Part shown: positions 24,734 to 33,403 of the stretch, in pieces
Position numbering within the stretch: position 1 is the first letter of the stretch
How the letters are laid out: each line of letters starts with the position of its first letter
Source: an uncultured Alteromonadaceae bacterium
Lineage (GTDB): Bacteria > Pseudomonadota > Gammaproteobacteria > Enterobacterales > Alteromonadaceae
DNA: 43,873 nucleotides
Assembly (NCBI GenBank): GCA_947494925.1
Contig: CANLWS010000018.1
Location: 1 to 43,873 of the forward strand
Reading direction: 5' to 3'
Made by a program: the position numbers and the translations under genes
The notes under the pieces: model-generated
Told to the model about the DNA's origin: nothing
Databases searched by the model: none
What the model saw: only the letters and a program-made list of their open reading frames with translations

Positions 24734-25032
24734 TTTTCTCCGATTGTTAAGTTATTAGACTTTGCTGAAGTCGGGAAAGATAATGGTAATCAAAGTACGA
24801 TTGGTCAATATCAACACAACAAGTAGAGATATTTAGAACTGTATTCGGTATCTTTAGCAAAATAACGAGAGTTAATGACTACAAATCGGGAGACCGCTTG
24901 ACTGAACGTATCAAATATTTTGCAGATACTCCCAGAATCACTTTTGTAGAAATACAATTAATCAAATTATGATAGTTATATGAACTTAGATTTCTCGTTA
25001 AGTGCAAAACTTGTTTGACAAAAGGGCTCATC
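24734..25032. other. intergenic region, no feature found
   Basis: This AT-rich stretch lies between the divergent YHS and AraC genes. It must hold both promoters, but no clear palindrome, promoter pair or open frame with a ribosome-binding site was found by eye. Confidence 0.5.
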
Positions 25033-25956
25033 GTGGATGTTTTGACTGATATTTTTAATACTCTGGATCTAAAAGGTGCATTGTATTTCCGGACCAACTT
25101 TTCTGCTCCATGGTCAGTAGAAGTGCCAAATTTAGTGAATGCGGCAAGATTTCACTTGGTGGTCCAGGGAACTTGTCATGTGACTCTCCCTCCAAAAGAA
25201 ACGGTGACACTTGGCGCAGGGGATCTCATTCTGATTCCCCGTGGAGTATCGCATATACTGGCTGACAAGGCAGTCCATCAAGCTCCTTCCCTTGAAACGG
25301 TGCTTGACGATTTGAATTATGATGGCAGCGGCATCTTGATTGCAGGCTGTGGCGAGGAGCAAGCCGCAACAAAAATGGTTTGTGGCCACCTAACATTCCG
25401 CCGGGGTGCCAGTCACCCATTACTAAACGTACTACCCGAATACATTCGCACAACGGCTGGGGATAGAGCACGAGAACCCTTATTGGATGAGATGCTCAGA
25501 TTAATTGCTCGGCGTATTTTCATAGAAGATCTGGGTTCGGAGGCGTCACTGACCAGAATGTCTGAAATTGTCTTTATTGAACTAGTACGAGCAGGAATAG
25601 GTAAAGATGAAAGATTATCTGCCATGACTAATGCGTTCAGAGACAAGTACATTGGCCACTCACTGGAACTCATTCACAGTCGTACACCTGATCCTTGGAC
25701 AGTTGAATCCCTGGCTAGGGAGGTGGGTATGTCACGTTCACGCTTTTCTGACCGGTTTAGCGACCTGATGAAAATATCACCGATGGCCTATCTTGCTGAA
25801 TGGCGTCTACAGAAAGCATTGACGCTTCTTGATGATTCACGCACTAGTGTTCAAAACGTATCTAACCAAATCGGCTATCAATCTCCAGCTGCATTTACAC
25901 GAGCATTTTCAAAGCGTTTTGGAGAAAGCCCGAGTCAGTACCAAAAGAAACTATAG
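25033..25956 (+). CDS. AraC-family regulator with cupin ligand-binding domain
   Basis: 307 residues from the GTG at 25033, which has AAAGGG about 7 bases upstream and gives the family start (M)DVLTDIF; an in-frame TTG at 25015 is an alternative. The cupin domain (about 10-185) contains GALYFRTNFSAPWSVEVP, HLVVQGTCHVTL and GAGDLILIPRGVSHIL. Two AraC helix-turn-helix motifs follow (about 205-305), with WTVESLAREVGMSRSRFSDRF and IGYQSPAAFTRAFSKRFGESPSQY. Regulators of this type usually control a neighbouring oxidoreductase or hydrolase gene. Here the neighbours are a divergent YHS gene and a convergent metallo-beta-lactamase gene. Confidence 0.93.
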   Translation: MDVLTDIFNTLDLKGALYFRTNFSAPWSVEVPNLVNAARFHLVVQGTCHVTLPPKETVTLGAGDLILIPRGVSHILADKAVHQAPSLETVLDDLNYDGSGILIAGCGEEQAATKMVCGHLTFRRGASHPLLNVLPEYIRTTAGDRAREPLLDEMLRLIARRIFIEDLGSEASLTRMSEIVFIELVRAGIGKDERLSAMTNAFRDKYIGHSLELIHSRTPDPWTVESLAREVGMSRSRFSDRFSDLMKISPMAYLAEWRLQKALTLLDDSRTSVQNVSNQIGYQSPAAFTRAFSKRFGESPSQYQKKL

Positions 25957-25990
25957 CTTCTCAGAAACCCATTCTTCAATCGAGAAAACC

Positions 25991-26818
25991 TCAATGACCA
26001 GAGGCCTTGTCAGCCAATTGCTGTGTGTGTTTTAACAGCTGAACATCACCTATCCTTCCGTGGCCGGGCAGGACTTTCTGAATGCCTGGATAGCGTCGCA
26101 GAACCTTTTCAACTGAAGCAGACCATTCGGTTATCCGTGCCTCCGCTGTGTAACCAAGGTTCCTGGATTTAGCACTACGGATAAAACAGCCCCCATACAG
26201 GAGCTTAGCCTCAGGTAGCCACACCACCAGATTATCTTCTGTATGCCCCCCGCCAGGGTAAAAGGTTTCTACAAGGCCATCGGCCAAAACGGCGATATCT
26301 CCCTCAATCGTTCTCGAAGCGGTTTCCTTACCTTCTTTATGTAATAGTCGATTGGTCATGGCGGATGCATAGGTCGGAACTGCACGAGCATTCAGCCATT
26401 TAATTCCCGCGGTTCTGTCCTCATGGGAATGGGTAGACACACTTCCAGTCACCCCAAGGTTTTGATCTTCGATCCAGGCTACCAATTTTGCAGTGTCTGA
26501 TTCAGACCAAGGCGTATCCACAATAAAGGCTTTTTTATCCTTAACAACAACCAAACCATTTGAGCTGACTAATCCAAAACCTTCCACTCGGCTAAAAGAT
26601 TTGTGCAGATAAATATTTTCCTGGATCTCTTCTATCACTAATTCAGGTATTTTTTCCTGGGCTGAAAAACACAGTGCAGAAAAAAAGGTAAATGAAAGAA
26701 GAAATGCTCTCTTGGCTTTTATAAACCAGATGCTCTTGCGCGAAGCACCACTGGTCATATTCAAAAATGATGCAGCTTTTACACATATCTGCAAAAACGT
26801 TTCACGAGCTCTACTCAT
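25991..26818 (-). CDS. subclass B1 metallo-beta-lactamase
   Basis: 275 residues. All six zinc ligands of subclass B1 are visible: H130, H132 and D134 in STHSHEDRTAG; H192 in GGGHTEDN; C211 in YGGCFIRS; and H253 in LPGHGRIGD. The Cys ligand separates it from the large family of unrelated MBL-fold hydrolases. The enzyme should open the beta-lactam ring of penicillins and carbapenems in the periplasm. The start at 26818 gives about 34 extra residues before a hydrophobic export signal (about 36-53, ending FSA); a shorter start at residue 21 has no ribosome-binding site. GAGG precedes the chosen ATG. No cassette or insertion-sequence features are seen around it, so it looks like a native chromosomal gene. 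Confidence 0.92.
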   Translation of the reverse strand: MSRARETFLQICVKAASFLNMTSGASRKSIWFIKAKRAFLLSFTFFSALCFSAQEKIPELVIEEIQENIYLHKSFSRVEGFGLVSSNGLVVVKDKKAFIVDTPWSESDTAKLVAWIEDQNLGVTGSVSTHSHEDRTAGIKWLNARAVPTYASAMTNRLLHKEGKETASRTIEGDIAVLADGLVETFYPGGGHTEDNLVVWLPEAKLLYGGCFIRSAKSRNLGYTAEARITEWSASVEKVLRRYPGIQKVLPGHGRIGDVQLLKHTQQLADKASGH

Positions 26819-26834
26819 ATCCTTCCCTCTAACA

Positions 26835-27296
26835 TTATATACTTTTACGCATTTCTATAAGGTGTGAAGCAAACCCCGCCTTTTCATAAGCACTAATGGC
26901 AGACTCATTTCCAGCGTAAACATCCAGTCTGACTTCTGATATCCCCCTAGCTTTGCTCCGTGCAATTAGCTCATCGATGACAAGCTTATTCAGTCCATGT
27001 CCCCGGCATTCGGGGGCTACATACATAAAGCAAAGGTGTGCGTACTGGTCGTGTCTCAAATGATTTTTAGCTGTCAGTATTTCAACGAAACCCGATGCAA
27101 CGATTTGACCATGCTGTTCAACCACAACCACTTCACAATTACTTGAACGCATAATTTCAGCCAGATCGTAGTAGTTAATGTGGCCTGTTTTTAACGTCAC
27201 ATCAAACGGACGCTCCGCAACAACAATGCCTTGCTCAAATTCAAGCAATGCAGGTAAATCAGCCTGAGTTGCAGAGCGAATAACAGTACCGGTCAT
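26835..27296 (-). CDS. GNAT-family N-acetyltransferase
   Basis: 153 residues. The acetyl-CoA site is VAPECRGHGLNKLVIDELI (R-G-x-G pattern) and the C-terminal substrate part is VRLDVYAGNESAISAYEKAGFASHLIEMRK, the standard GNAT fold with a Tyr near the end. The substrate is unknown. The start lies immediately after the stop of the upstream gene (27297), with GGAGC upstream, so both are on one transcript. The metallo-beta-lactamase gene follows after 16 bases and could share that transcript. Confidence 0.92.
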   Translation of the reverse strand: MTGTVIRSATQADLPALLEFEQGIVVAERPFDVTLKTGHINYYDLAEIMRSSNCEVVVVEQHGQIVASGFVEILTAKNHLRHDQYAHLCFMYVAPECRGHGLNKLVIDELIARSKARGISEVRLDVYAGNESAISAYEKAGFASHLIEMRKSI

Positions 27297-27764
27297 TTAA
27301 TTTGCTCCAATTTCATATTTGAAAAGGGGTAACAATCGATCGGGAATGCTCAAGGATTCTTTATGTCCCGTCAATGTTGCTCCCATCGCCAGGTAAAATG
27401 CTTGTGCATTTGGATCGCCTTGAATCTCTACTTCTTTAGCACCCATATTTTTAGCATGCAGCATGGCGTGATGAAAGAGGCTTTTCCCCACACCTTGTCC
27501 AATAAACTCTGGCAACACAAATAACGCTTCTAGTTCCAATCGACTATCTGACAACCATTCCAATGCATAAAAACCGGCTATTTCATGACTTTGCCTAGCC
27601 ACAAAATAACTGAAATTCGACTGGGAAATTTTGCTGGGCGTGATGGTTAATTCTTGCTTACAATCTTCCATAAAGGCAGCTGAATACCCCCAGTACGCTT
27701 TGGAGAGAAGGGCTACCTTTGTGAGTTCTTCCGCTTGGGATAATTCGGCTAGGCAAATATCCAA
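27297..27764 (-). CDS. GNAT-family N-acetyltransferase, second copy
   Basis: 155 residues. The acetyl-CoA motif is VLPEFIGQGVGKSLFHHAML, followed by VEIQGDPNAQAFYLAMGATLTG, typical of the GNAT fold. It is only distantly similar to the neighbouring GNAT gene, so they are not a recent duplication. The start is TTG at 27762-27764, because no ATG lies between this point and the in-frame stop upstream. It begins 11 bases after the end of the PEP-CTERM-like gene, so up to four genes may form one transcript toward the beta-lactamase. Confidence 0.85.
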   Translation of the reverse strand: MDICLAELSQAEELTKVALLSKAYWGYSAAFMEDCKQELTITPSKISQSNFSYFVARQSHEIAGFYALEWLSDSRLELEALFVLPEFIGQGVGKSLFHHAMLHAKNMGAKEVEIQGDPNAQAFYLAMGATLTGHKESLSIPDRLLPLFKYEIGAN

Positions 27765-27775
27765 TACAATCTTCT

Positions 27776-28507
27776 TTACTGTTTTACTTTATGCCTAATA
27801 TATCTCCTGAATATTGCCAGGTATACAAGGGAAAGAAGAAACAACCCCAGAACATTGGGAGAGCTGACCTGAACATTGCGCAAAGAAAGATCTCCGGTAA
27901 AAGTAATCTGATAGTCGCCAAAGGTACTTCCGTCCCCATAAAAACAGTCATTGACGTTCTGTGGTAAGCAGGTTCTGGGTGGGCGGCCATCTTCAGCTGT
28001 ATACATCTCAAGGGCTGTACTAGCGTCAAACTCGTATGTCGCTATGACGAGAAAATAGCCCCCTGCAATTAAATCCAGATGAAGATAAGGGTCAAGTTCA
28101 GAGATCGAACCATCCTCTGCGCCCCCCCATTCTAAAGGAAATACGTCGCCAGTATGCTCTAAGTAGTCAAGGTAGTTACTTCTATTTAGGTTTTCACTAT
28201 CACGGAACACATGAATAATGGGATCAAAAAAGGAAAATTCGCCATCGCCGTTAACATCAATGGCTTCGGCCAGTCCATCATCTGTAACGTAGCCATCAAT
28301 ATCGGTTTCCCAGGATAAAACGTCTATCTCGATGAAACCATCGGAATGAACTGTAAAATCCCACCTGTCTATCGTTGTACCTCTGTGAGAATCGATCTCA
28401 TCAAATACCTGATGAATTGTTCCCGTAACTACAATGGATGCATATACGGCATTGGAAATCAGCAGAAGAATAAATAGAGTAAAAAAAACGCGAAAAAATA
28501 CCATCAT
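27776..28507 (-). CDS. exported PEP-CTERM-like protein with calcium-binding motif
   Basis: 243 residues. A signal peptide (about 1-23) is followed by a beta-rich domain resembling DVUA0089-type exported proteins (GTIHQVFDEIDSHRGTTIDRWDFTV). It contains an EF-hand/dockerin-like loop, DVNGDGEFSFFDP, that probably binds calcium. The C-terminus has the tripartite sorting pattern: VSSPN, a hydrophobic helix (LGLFLLSLVYLAIF) and a basic RRYIRHK tail, a variant of PEP-CTERM in which the PEP triplet is replaced. Such proteins are processed by an exosortase, which is not in this window. The protein is probably surface-exposed. Confidence 0.78.
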   Translation of the reverse strand: MMVFFRVFFTLFILLLISNAVYASIVVTGTIHQVFDEIDSHRGTTIDRWDFTVHSDGFIEIDVLSWETDIDGYVTDDGLAEAIDVNGDGEFSFFDPIIHVFRDSENLNRSNYLDYLEHTGDVFPLEWGGAEDGSISELDPYLHLDLIAGGYFLVIATYEFDASTALEMYTAEDGRPPRTCLPQNVNDCFYGDGSTFGDYQITFTGDLSLRNVQVSSPNVLGLFLLSLVYLAIFRRYIRHKVKQ

Positions 28508-28809
28508 AAATCTCTCAATAATATTCAGGAAGTTTCTAACTGTGATGGCTTATAGCAGTATAGAAGGATTCAATTGGAGCATGGGCAGTTTTCTGCTCAT
28601 TTCTTCCAAATGATTAAGTAGAAAGGTGTTTTATTGATCTGAAATAAGGGCCAGGCGCAATTCGGGTTCGCAAATTTACGATATAAATGCAACATTTTAG
28701 CCTTATTCCAGTTCTGGTTTATTGTGTGATGCGTTACTTGAATTTTTCGTATTCAACACAAGATCGATACCTATACTTAGTCATAACTTTTTGCCATTAA
28801 GGAATCTCC
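28508..28809. other. intergenic region upstream of gshB
   Basis: This 302-bp gap between divergent genes should hold the gshB promoter. A TATACT (28772-28777) is present, but no well-spaced -35 box pairs with it. No open frame with a ribosome-binding site or strong palindrome was seen. Confidence 0.5.
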
Positions 28810-29769
28810 TTGACCATTAAACTCGGCATCGTGATGGATCCCATTGAGGCCATCAATATCAAAAAAGATACTAGCTTTGCTATGCTGTTGCAGGCACAAC
28901 AGCGCGACTATCAACTTTATTACATGGAAATGGCCGACCTGTTTTTGGATAACGGTAAACCCATGGCGTCAATGCGTTCTTTGACTGTGGATCGTAACCC
29001 GGACAAATGGTTTGACTTAGGCGAAGAACAAATCCAATGTCTGGCGGAACTCGATGTCATCCTGATGCGCAAAGATCCACCCTTTGATGGTGAATTTTTG
29101 TACGCTACGCAAATGTTTGAATTGGCTGAACAGGCCGGAACTCTGGTAGTTAACAAAGCGCAGAGCTTGCGAGATTTTAACGAAAAACTGTTTACGTCCT
29201 GGTTCCCCGATCTTATCCCGGACACACTGGTGACCAGGAAATCCAGCCTGATTCGGGAGTTTCACAAAAAACATGGTGATATGATCTGCAAACCCCTTGA
29301 TGGCATGGGTGGGACATCCATTTTCAGGGTCAAAGAAGATGGCAACAATCTAGGTGTCATAATCGAAACGCTGACGAATCTAGGTAGTACTTATGCCATG
29401 GTGCAAAAATACATGCCGGAAATTAAAGACGGCGATAAACGAATATTGATTGTTGATGGCCAGGTCGTACCCTATGCCCTGGCGCGTCTTCCTTCTGGTG
29501 GCGAAACTCGGGGAAATCTGGCCGCAGGTGGCATTGGAAGACCTCAGCCCCTGTCTGAGTCTGACCGAAAAATAGCTGAAGCCATTGCACCTACCTTAGT
29601 AGAAAAAGGCCTTATTTTTGTTGGACTGGATGTGATTGGCGACAAAATTACCGAAATAAATGTCACAAGCCCCACCTGTGTTCAGGAAATCGAAGCAGCA
29701 TATGATATCAGTATTACTGGCATGTTATTTGATGCTATTGAAGCCAGATTAGAAAAATTAGGTGGTTAG
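28810..29769 (+). CDS. gshB: glutathione synthetase
   Basis: 319 residues, matching E. coli GshB from end to end: KLGIVMDPIEAINIKKDTSFAM, DVILMRKDPPFD, VNKAQSLRDFNEKLF, KPLDGMGGTSIFRV, the ATP-grasp glycine-rich GGETRGNLAAGG and EINVTSPTCVQEIE. It joins gamma-glutamylcysteine and glycine with ATP in the cytoplasm. The start is TTG at 28810-28812; AAGGA (28799-28803) lies 6 bases upstream and the family opening follows directly. It heads the conserved operon gshB-yqgE-ruvX. Confidence 0.98.
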   Translation: MTIKLGIVMDPIEAINIKKDTSFAMLLQAQQRDYQLYYMEMADLFLDNGKPMASMRSLTVDRNPDKWFDLGEEQIQCLAELDVILMRKDPPFDGEFLYATQMFELAEQAGTLVVNKAQSLRDFNEKLFTSWFPDLIPDTLVTRKSSLIREFHKKHGDMICKPLDGMGGTSIFRVKEDGNNLGVIIETLTNLGSTYAMVQKYMPEIKDGDKRILIVDGQVVPYALARLPSGGETRGNLAAGGIGRPQPLSESDRKIAEAIAPTLVEKGLIFVGLDVIGDKITEINVTSPTCVQEIEAAYDISITGMLFDAIEARLEKLGG

Positions 29770-29795
29770 TTTAACCTTGAGGATTAACATTTTTT

Positions 29796-30353
29796 ATGCA
29801 GAGTTTTGAGAATCATTTTCTGATTGCCATGCCGAGTATGGAAGATCCTTACTTTGCCCGCACACTCACTTATATTTGTGAGCACAATGATCAAGGTGCC
29901 ATGGGCCTGGTAATAAATCAACCTGTAGGCATGAGCCTGAAAGAGCTGGTTAACCAGGCCGATAAAGATGCCATTGTTTTGGATGATAAGGCAGATGATA
30001 TCGTACTGGCGGGTGGGCCTGTCAGCCAGGACAGAGGCTTTATTCTGCATACCTCTCAACCTGGTTGGAGCTCTAGCTTGGAGCTGACTTCGGAAATTAT
30101 GGTGACTACATCCAAAGATATTCTTTCTGCATTGGGTAACGAACAAGCGCCTGAAAAAGCGCTGATTACCTTAGGTTATGCCGGTTGGACGGCTGGACAA
30201 CTGGAGGAGGAGATTCAGCATAACTCTTGGTTACTTGTGGAAGCCGACCTTGAGTTGTTATTTGATGTGCCAATCCATAAAAAATGGGAAACAGCGGTGC
30301 AGAAGCTGGGAATCAATAGCTGGCAACTTGGCCCAGATGCAGGCCATGCATGA
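29796..30353 (+). CDS. yqgE: YqgE/AlgH family protein (UPF0301)
   Basis: 185 residues. Family signatures are [26 protein letters not shown] near the N-terminus, [26 protein letters not shown] and [14 protein letters not shown]. The biochemical role is unknown; AlgH was linked to alginate production in Pseudomonas. GAGGA precedes the ATG by about 13 bases. It lies between gshB and ruvX, its usual place in gammaproteobacteria, and its last bases overlap the ruvX start (ATGA). Confidence 0.97.
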   Translation: MQSFENHFLIAMPSMEDPYFARTLTYICEHNDQGAMGLVINQPVGMSLKELVNQADKDAIVLDDKADDIVLAGGPVSQDRGFILHTSQPGWSSSLELTSEIMVTTSKDILSALGNEQAPEKALITLGYAGWTAGQLEEEIQHNSWLLVEADLELLFDVPIHKKWETAVQKLGINSWQLGPDAGHA

Positions 30354-30784
30354 GTAAATCAGTTGGTCAGCGAACAGTCCTTGGATTTGATTTCGGTAAA
30401 AAAAGTATAGGTGTAGCAGTGGGCCAGGAAGTCACGGGCACCGCATCACCTCTGCACGCCCTTAAGGCTATTGACGGTATTCCTGACTGGCAAAAACTGC
30501 AACAAGTGTTTGATGAGTGGCAACCGCAACTGGCGGTTGTGGGCTTGCCTTTGAACATGGATGGCACTAATCAGGACATCACTTTCGCGGCTAAAAAATT
30601 TGCTAATCGGTTGAATGCCAAATACCGTGTGCCGGTTGAAACCTGCGATGAGCGACTCACTACTGTGGATGCCAAAGCCCAGTTATTCGAAATGGGTGGC
30701 TATAAAAAACTCGAAAAACAAAAAATTGATAGCGCCTCCGCCTGCCTGATTCTGGAAAGCTGGATGGAGTCACAATTCAGCTAA
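30350..30784 (+). CDS. ruvX: putative Holliday junction resolvase RuvX/YqgF
   Basis: 144 residues. The RNase H-like fold is shown by [17 protein letters not shown] (catalytic Asp), [26 protein letters not shown] and the C-terminal [14 protein letters not shown]. Proposed roles are Holliday-junction cutting and 16S rRNA 5' maturation. The start overlaps the yqgE stop by four bases (ATGA). The operon seems to end here, with 83 bases to the next gene. Confidence 0.97.
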   Translation: MSKSVGQRTVLGFDFGKKSIGVAVGQEVTGTASPLHALKAIDGIPDWQKLQQVFDEWQPQLAVVGLPLNMDGTNQDITFAAKKFANRLNAKYRVPVETCDERLTTVDAKAQLFEMGGYKKLEKQKIDSASACLILESWMESQFS

Positions 30785-30867
30785 TACCTTGCAGCAATGG
30801 TTATTCTAATGCCCCGCCCAATTAATGGTCTATAATTTCATCCATAAAAATTACCTAGAGTGCATCA

Positions 30868-31656
30868 ATGGATAAAAGGATGTGGCATCAATTCGTAAGA
30901 GTTAGTCCGTTTATTCTCTATTTTCTAACTTCACTTACACAAGCCACAACACTATCTGCTTGTGGCCACCATGATTACCCTCCCTGGAATTGGAAAAAAG
31001 ACAATCAGATTGTGGGTGTTTGTGCTGAAGTTGCGTCCACATTGTTCAAAAAATTAGGTGTCACCCTTGACCTTAGCTATACAGGTCCATGGGCCCGCTG
31101 TCAGGAACAAATTCGAAACGGGTCAGTAGACGTCAATATTTGTTCATTTATTAATTCCGAACGCGAACAATATTCAACCTTTACAACAACACCAATGGGC
31201 TATAACGAAAATGCAATTTTCGTTAAGAAAGGCAAAGAGTTCCCGTTTACCAAATGGGAAAACCTGGCCGGCAAAACCGCGGTAATGGTGAGAGGAGTCA
31301 GTATTGGCAGTGAGTTTGACCATTTCATCGAAAATAACACGCAAATTATTCGGCTTAATAACTACCACCAAAGTTTTACCATGTTAATGAAAGGTCGGGC
31401 TGATTTTTTGCCCGTGGGCAGATTCACTGGCCTGGCAATGCGAAATAAATTTGGAATGAATCAGGATATTATCGCTCTGGATTGGCCTATTCTGGTGGGC
31501 GAACTTTATATTTCCATGTCACTCAATTCTCCGCATATAGAGCTTATACATGAGATACAAAAGCAAATTGATACGCCTGAATTTAATGCATATGTCGAAG
31601 GCCTGATCCCGCAATATATCCAAAGCTACAAAGTTAACAGGCAAGCCTCACATTAA
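30868..31656 (+). CDS. orphan periplasmic substrate-binding protein, family 3
   Basis: 262 residues with a signal peptide (about 1-30). Family-3 features are LSACGHHDYPPWNW, a first-lobe GVCAEVASTLFKKLGV helix, DVNICSFINSEREQ and NLAGKTAVMVRGVSIGSEFD. It is related in fold to the protein at 2571-3374 but not a close copy. A -10-like TATAAT (30831-30836) precedes it, so it is probably transcribed separately from ruvX. No transporter partner is present, so it may act in sensing or serve a remote system. The ligand is unknown. Confidence 0.87.
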   Translation: MDKRMWHQFVRVSPFILYFLTSLTQATTLSACGHHDYPPWNWKKDNQIVGVCAEVASTLFKKLGVTLDLSYTGPWARCQEQIRNGSVDVNICSFINSEREQYSTFTTTPMGYNENAIFVKKGKEFPFTKWENLAGKTAVMVRGVSIGSEFDHFIENNTQIIRLNNYHQSFTMLMKGRADFLPVGRFTGLAMRNKFGMNQDIIALDWPILVGELYISMSLNSPHIELIHEIQKQIDTPEFNAYVEGLIPQYIQSYKVNRQASH

Positions 31657-31729
31657 TGTAGCAAGATGTTGAAAGTTTCTTTTGAATTTAGCTGTCTAGT
31701 TTGCAGATTCCATTGAAACAGATATTACT

Positions 31730-32218
31730 ATGTTAAAAATCCTATTCAGCTCACTGTTATTAGTCAGTATTCTCGCATTTGCTGCAGAACCCGGTAAAAA
31801 ACTGGAAAAAGCACCTGAGTGGGAACTGCAGAATGAGTCAGGCGAAACCATCAGCTCTGCAGATTTTGCAGGAAAACCGCTGGTTATTCACTTCTGGGCG
31901 ACCTGGTGTCCCTACTGTAAAAAACTGCAACCTGGCCTGGACAAACTTTACAGAGAATATTCGGATCAAGGATTACAAATGATTGCGATTAGTTTCTGGG
32001 AAGACGAGGGAGCAACGCCTCAGGCATCACTGGATGAACGTGGTCACTCATTTAAAACCCTGGTGAATGGTGACCATGTGGCTCGAAACCTTTTTGGCGT
32101 AAAAGGTACACCAACTACGGTATTTATCGATAAACAAGGAAACATAGTCGCCAAAACCCGAATATCCGATCCGAATGATGAAAGATTGGAAAAGGTCGTT
32201 CAGCTTCTGGTTAAATAG
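31730..32218 (+). CDS. exported TlpA-like thiol:disulfide protein
   Basis: 162 residues with a signal peptide (about 1-18). The thioredoxin fold has the active site WATWCPYCKK (C60, C63) and the cis-proline GTPTTVFID. The CPYC pair resembles DsbA/glutaredoxin-type sites more than the CGPC of thioredoxin. It should act on disulfides in the periplasm; its partner is unknown. It lies downstream of the binding-protein gene after 73 bases and upstream of the YiiX-like gene after about 95 bases. Confidence 0.92.
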   Translation: MLKILFSSLLLVSILAFAAEPGKKLEKAPEWELQNESGETISSADFAGKPLVIHFWATWCPYCKKLQPGLDKLYREYSDQGLQMIAISFWEDEGATPQASLDERGHSFKTLVNGDHVARNLFGVKGTPTTVFIDKQGNIVAKTRISDPNDERLEKVVQLLVK

Positions 32219-32313
32219 TTTTATTACTTTAGCGTTCCAATTGGGATTATATTTTCGTTAAAAAAAATCATACACTAAGAGCATGATGTTACGAAATATT
32301 GGGGAGTAACAGT

Positions 32314-33078
32314 ATGCTTTCCTGGCTAGGCAACAGGATTGCCACCTATCTGGAAAAGCCGGGGGCAACACCGGCTACATCCTCGACATGTTCACCTGCA
32401 CAGCTCGCTGACACTATTCTTCCAGGTGACATTCTCCTGGTAGATGGCTCCAGTCGTATAAGCAAGGCGATCAAATACCTTACCCAATCTACCTGGTCCC
32501 ATGCCACTTTGTGTGTGCAAAAAGACTTGGGAAACAAAGCTGAAGACATTCAATTGCTTGAGGCAGATGTACTTGAAGGGGTGCGCACGATCCCATTATC
32601 AGAATATGCACATTTGCATACACGTATCTGCCGACCTAAGGGGTTAAGTGCCGACGACATTGACAGTATCATCACATTTGGTACAGAGCGTATTGGCCAT
32701 CAGTATGATACAAAAAATATAATTGATTTAGCCCGCTACCTCATCCAGACACCACCAGTACCTGTAGGTTGGCGCAGAAGCATGTTGTCTCTTGGAAGTG
32801 GCGATCCAACCCGCGCTATCTGTTCTTCTTTAGTGGCACAGTGTTTTCAATCAGTGAAATACCCGATTCTGCCCGAAATCATTACACAAGAATCAGGTAA
32901 AAATGGACAGATTCAGAGCGTAAAAGAGATTATGGATAGTCAACATCATAGTCTATTCACACCAAGGGACTTCGATATCTCACCGTATTTTCAGATAGTT
33001 AAACCCACGCTGGAAAGCGGTTTTAACCACAAACAGATTCAATGGCTTGCGCACTCAGACAATAGCGAATTGAAATAA
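32314..33078 (+). CDS. YiiX/YaeF-like permuted papain-fold hydrolase
   Basis: 254 residues from ATG 32314, with GGGGAG 7 bases upstream; an earlier in-frame TTG at 32299 is rejected. The permuted NlpC/P60-like order is present: DTILPGDILLVDGS, then the His site in TWSHATLCV (H63), an acidic E83 region, and the Cys nucleophile in RAICSSLVAQCF (C170). Family members act on lipids or amide bonds in the cell envelope or cytoplasm; the substrate here is unknown. There is no signal peptide. A hairpin follows, shared with the convergent gene. Confidence 0.85.
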   Translation: MLSWLGNRIATYLEKPGATPATSSTCSPAQLADTILPGDILLVDGSSRISKAIKYLTQSTWSHATLCVQKDLGNKAEDIQLLEADVLEGVRTIPLSEYAHLHTRICRPKGLSADDIDSIITFGTERIGHQYDTKNIIDLARYLIQTPPVPVGWRRSMLSLGSGDPTRAICSSLVAQCFQSVKYPILPEIITQESGKNGQIQSVKEIMDSQHHSLFTPRDFDISPYFQIVKPTLESGFNHKQIQWLAHSDNSELK

Positions 33079-33082
33079 AAAA

Positions 33083-33102
33083 CATCGTTTAAAAAAACGG
33101 TG
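33083..33102. terminator. hairpin between convergent genes
   Basis: CATCGTTT (33083-33090) pairs with AAACGGTG (33095-33102), with one G-T pair, around an A-rich loop. A-rich sequence lies to the left and TTCTTTT to the right, so it could end transcription from both sides. It overlaps the stop codon of the DUF2007 gene. Confidence 0.6.
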
Positions 33103-33403
33103 ATTCTTTTCCACACTGCCAGCACAGTTCAAAAGTCCCCTCATTACGCTCATTGCAATGAGCGCAATTCCAGCTTGGATTTTGATTTTTCCGGGGCATC
33201 AGATCTGCAATAATCTTTTCCGCTCGCTTCTGCCATTCTTCATCAGATAACCAGACTTCGGGCCAGGCGTCAAAAGGTGACAACTCACCTATGGCGCCAC
33301 TGGCAAATTCGTTTTTGATAAAGCAAGGGATGCCTGCACTTTCCAATGCATCTTTGACTTGCATGACCATAAAACGATCTTCATTACAGTATATTTTCAG
33401 CAT
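33089..33403 (-). CDS. DUF2007 protein with C-terminal zinc ribbon
   Basis: 104 residues. The N-terminal DUF2007 domain (about 1-70) reads LKIYCNEDRFMVMQVKDALESAGIPCFIKNE and DAWPEVWLSDEEWQKRAEKII, a fold seen in putative signal-transducing proteins. The C-terminus is a short zinc ribbon, WNCAHCNERNEGTFELCWQCG (four Cys in CxxC pairs, RanBP2-like). Its ATG overlaps the pilU stop by one base (TAATG), so translation is coupled to pilU. A function connected with type IV pili is inferred from this coupling only. Confidence 0.85.
   Translation of the reverse strand: MLKIYCNEDRFMVMQVKDALESAGIPCFIKNEFASGAIGELSPFDAWPEVWLSDEEWQKRAEKIIADLMPRKNQNPSWNCAHCNERNEGTFELCWQCGKESPFF

Noticed and set aside
25991-26818. 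General MBL-fold hydrolase instead of a beta-lactamase
   Set aside because: The Cys zinc ligand in GGCFIRS and the spacing of the other ligands fit subclass B1.
28650-28680. tRNA-like GGTTCGCAAAT stretch
   Set aside because: No matching acceptor stem or anticodon arm can be formed around it.
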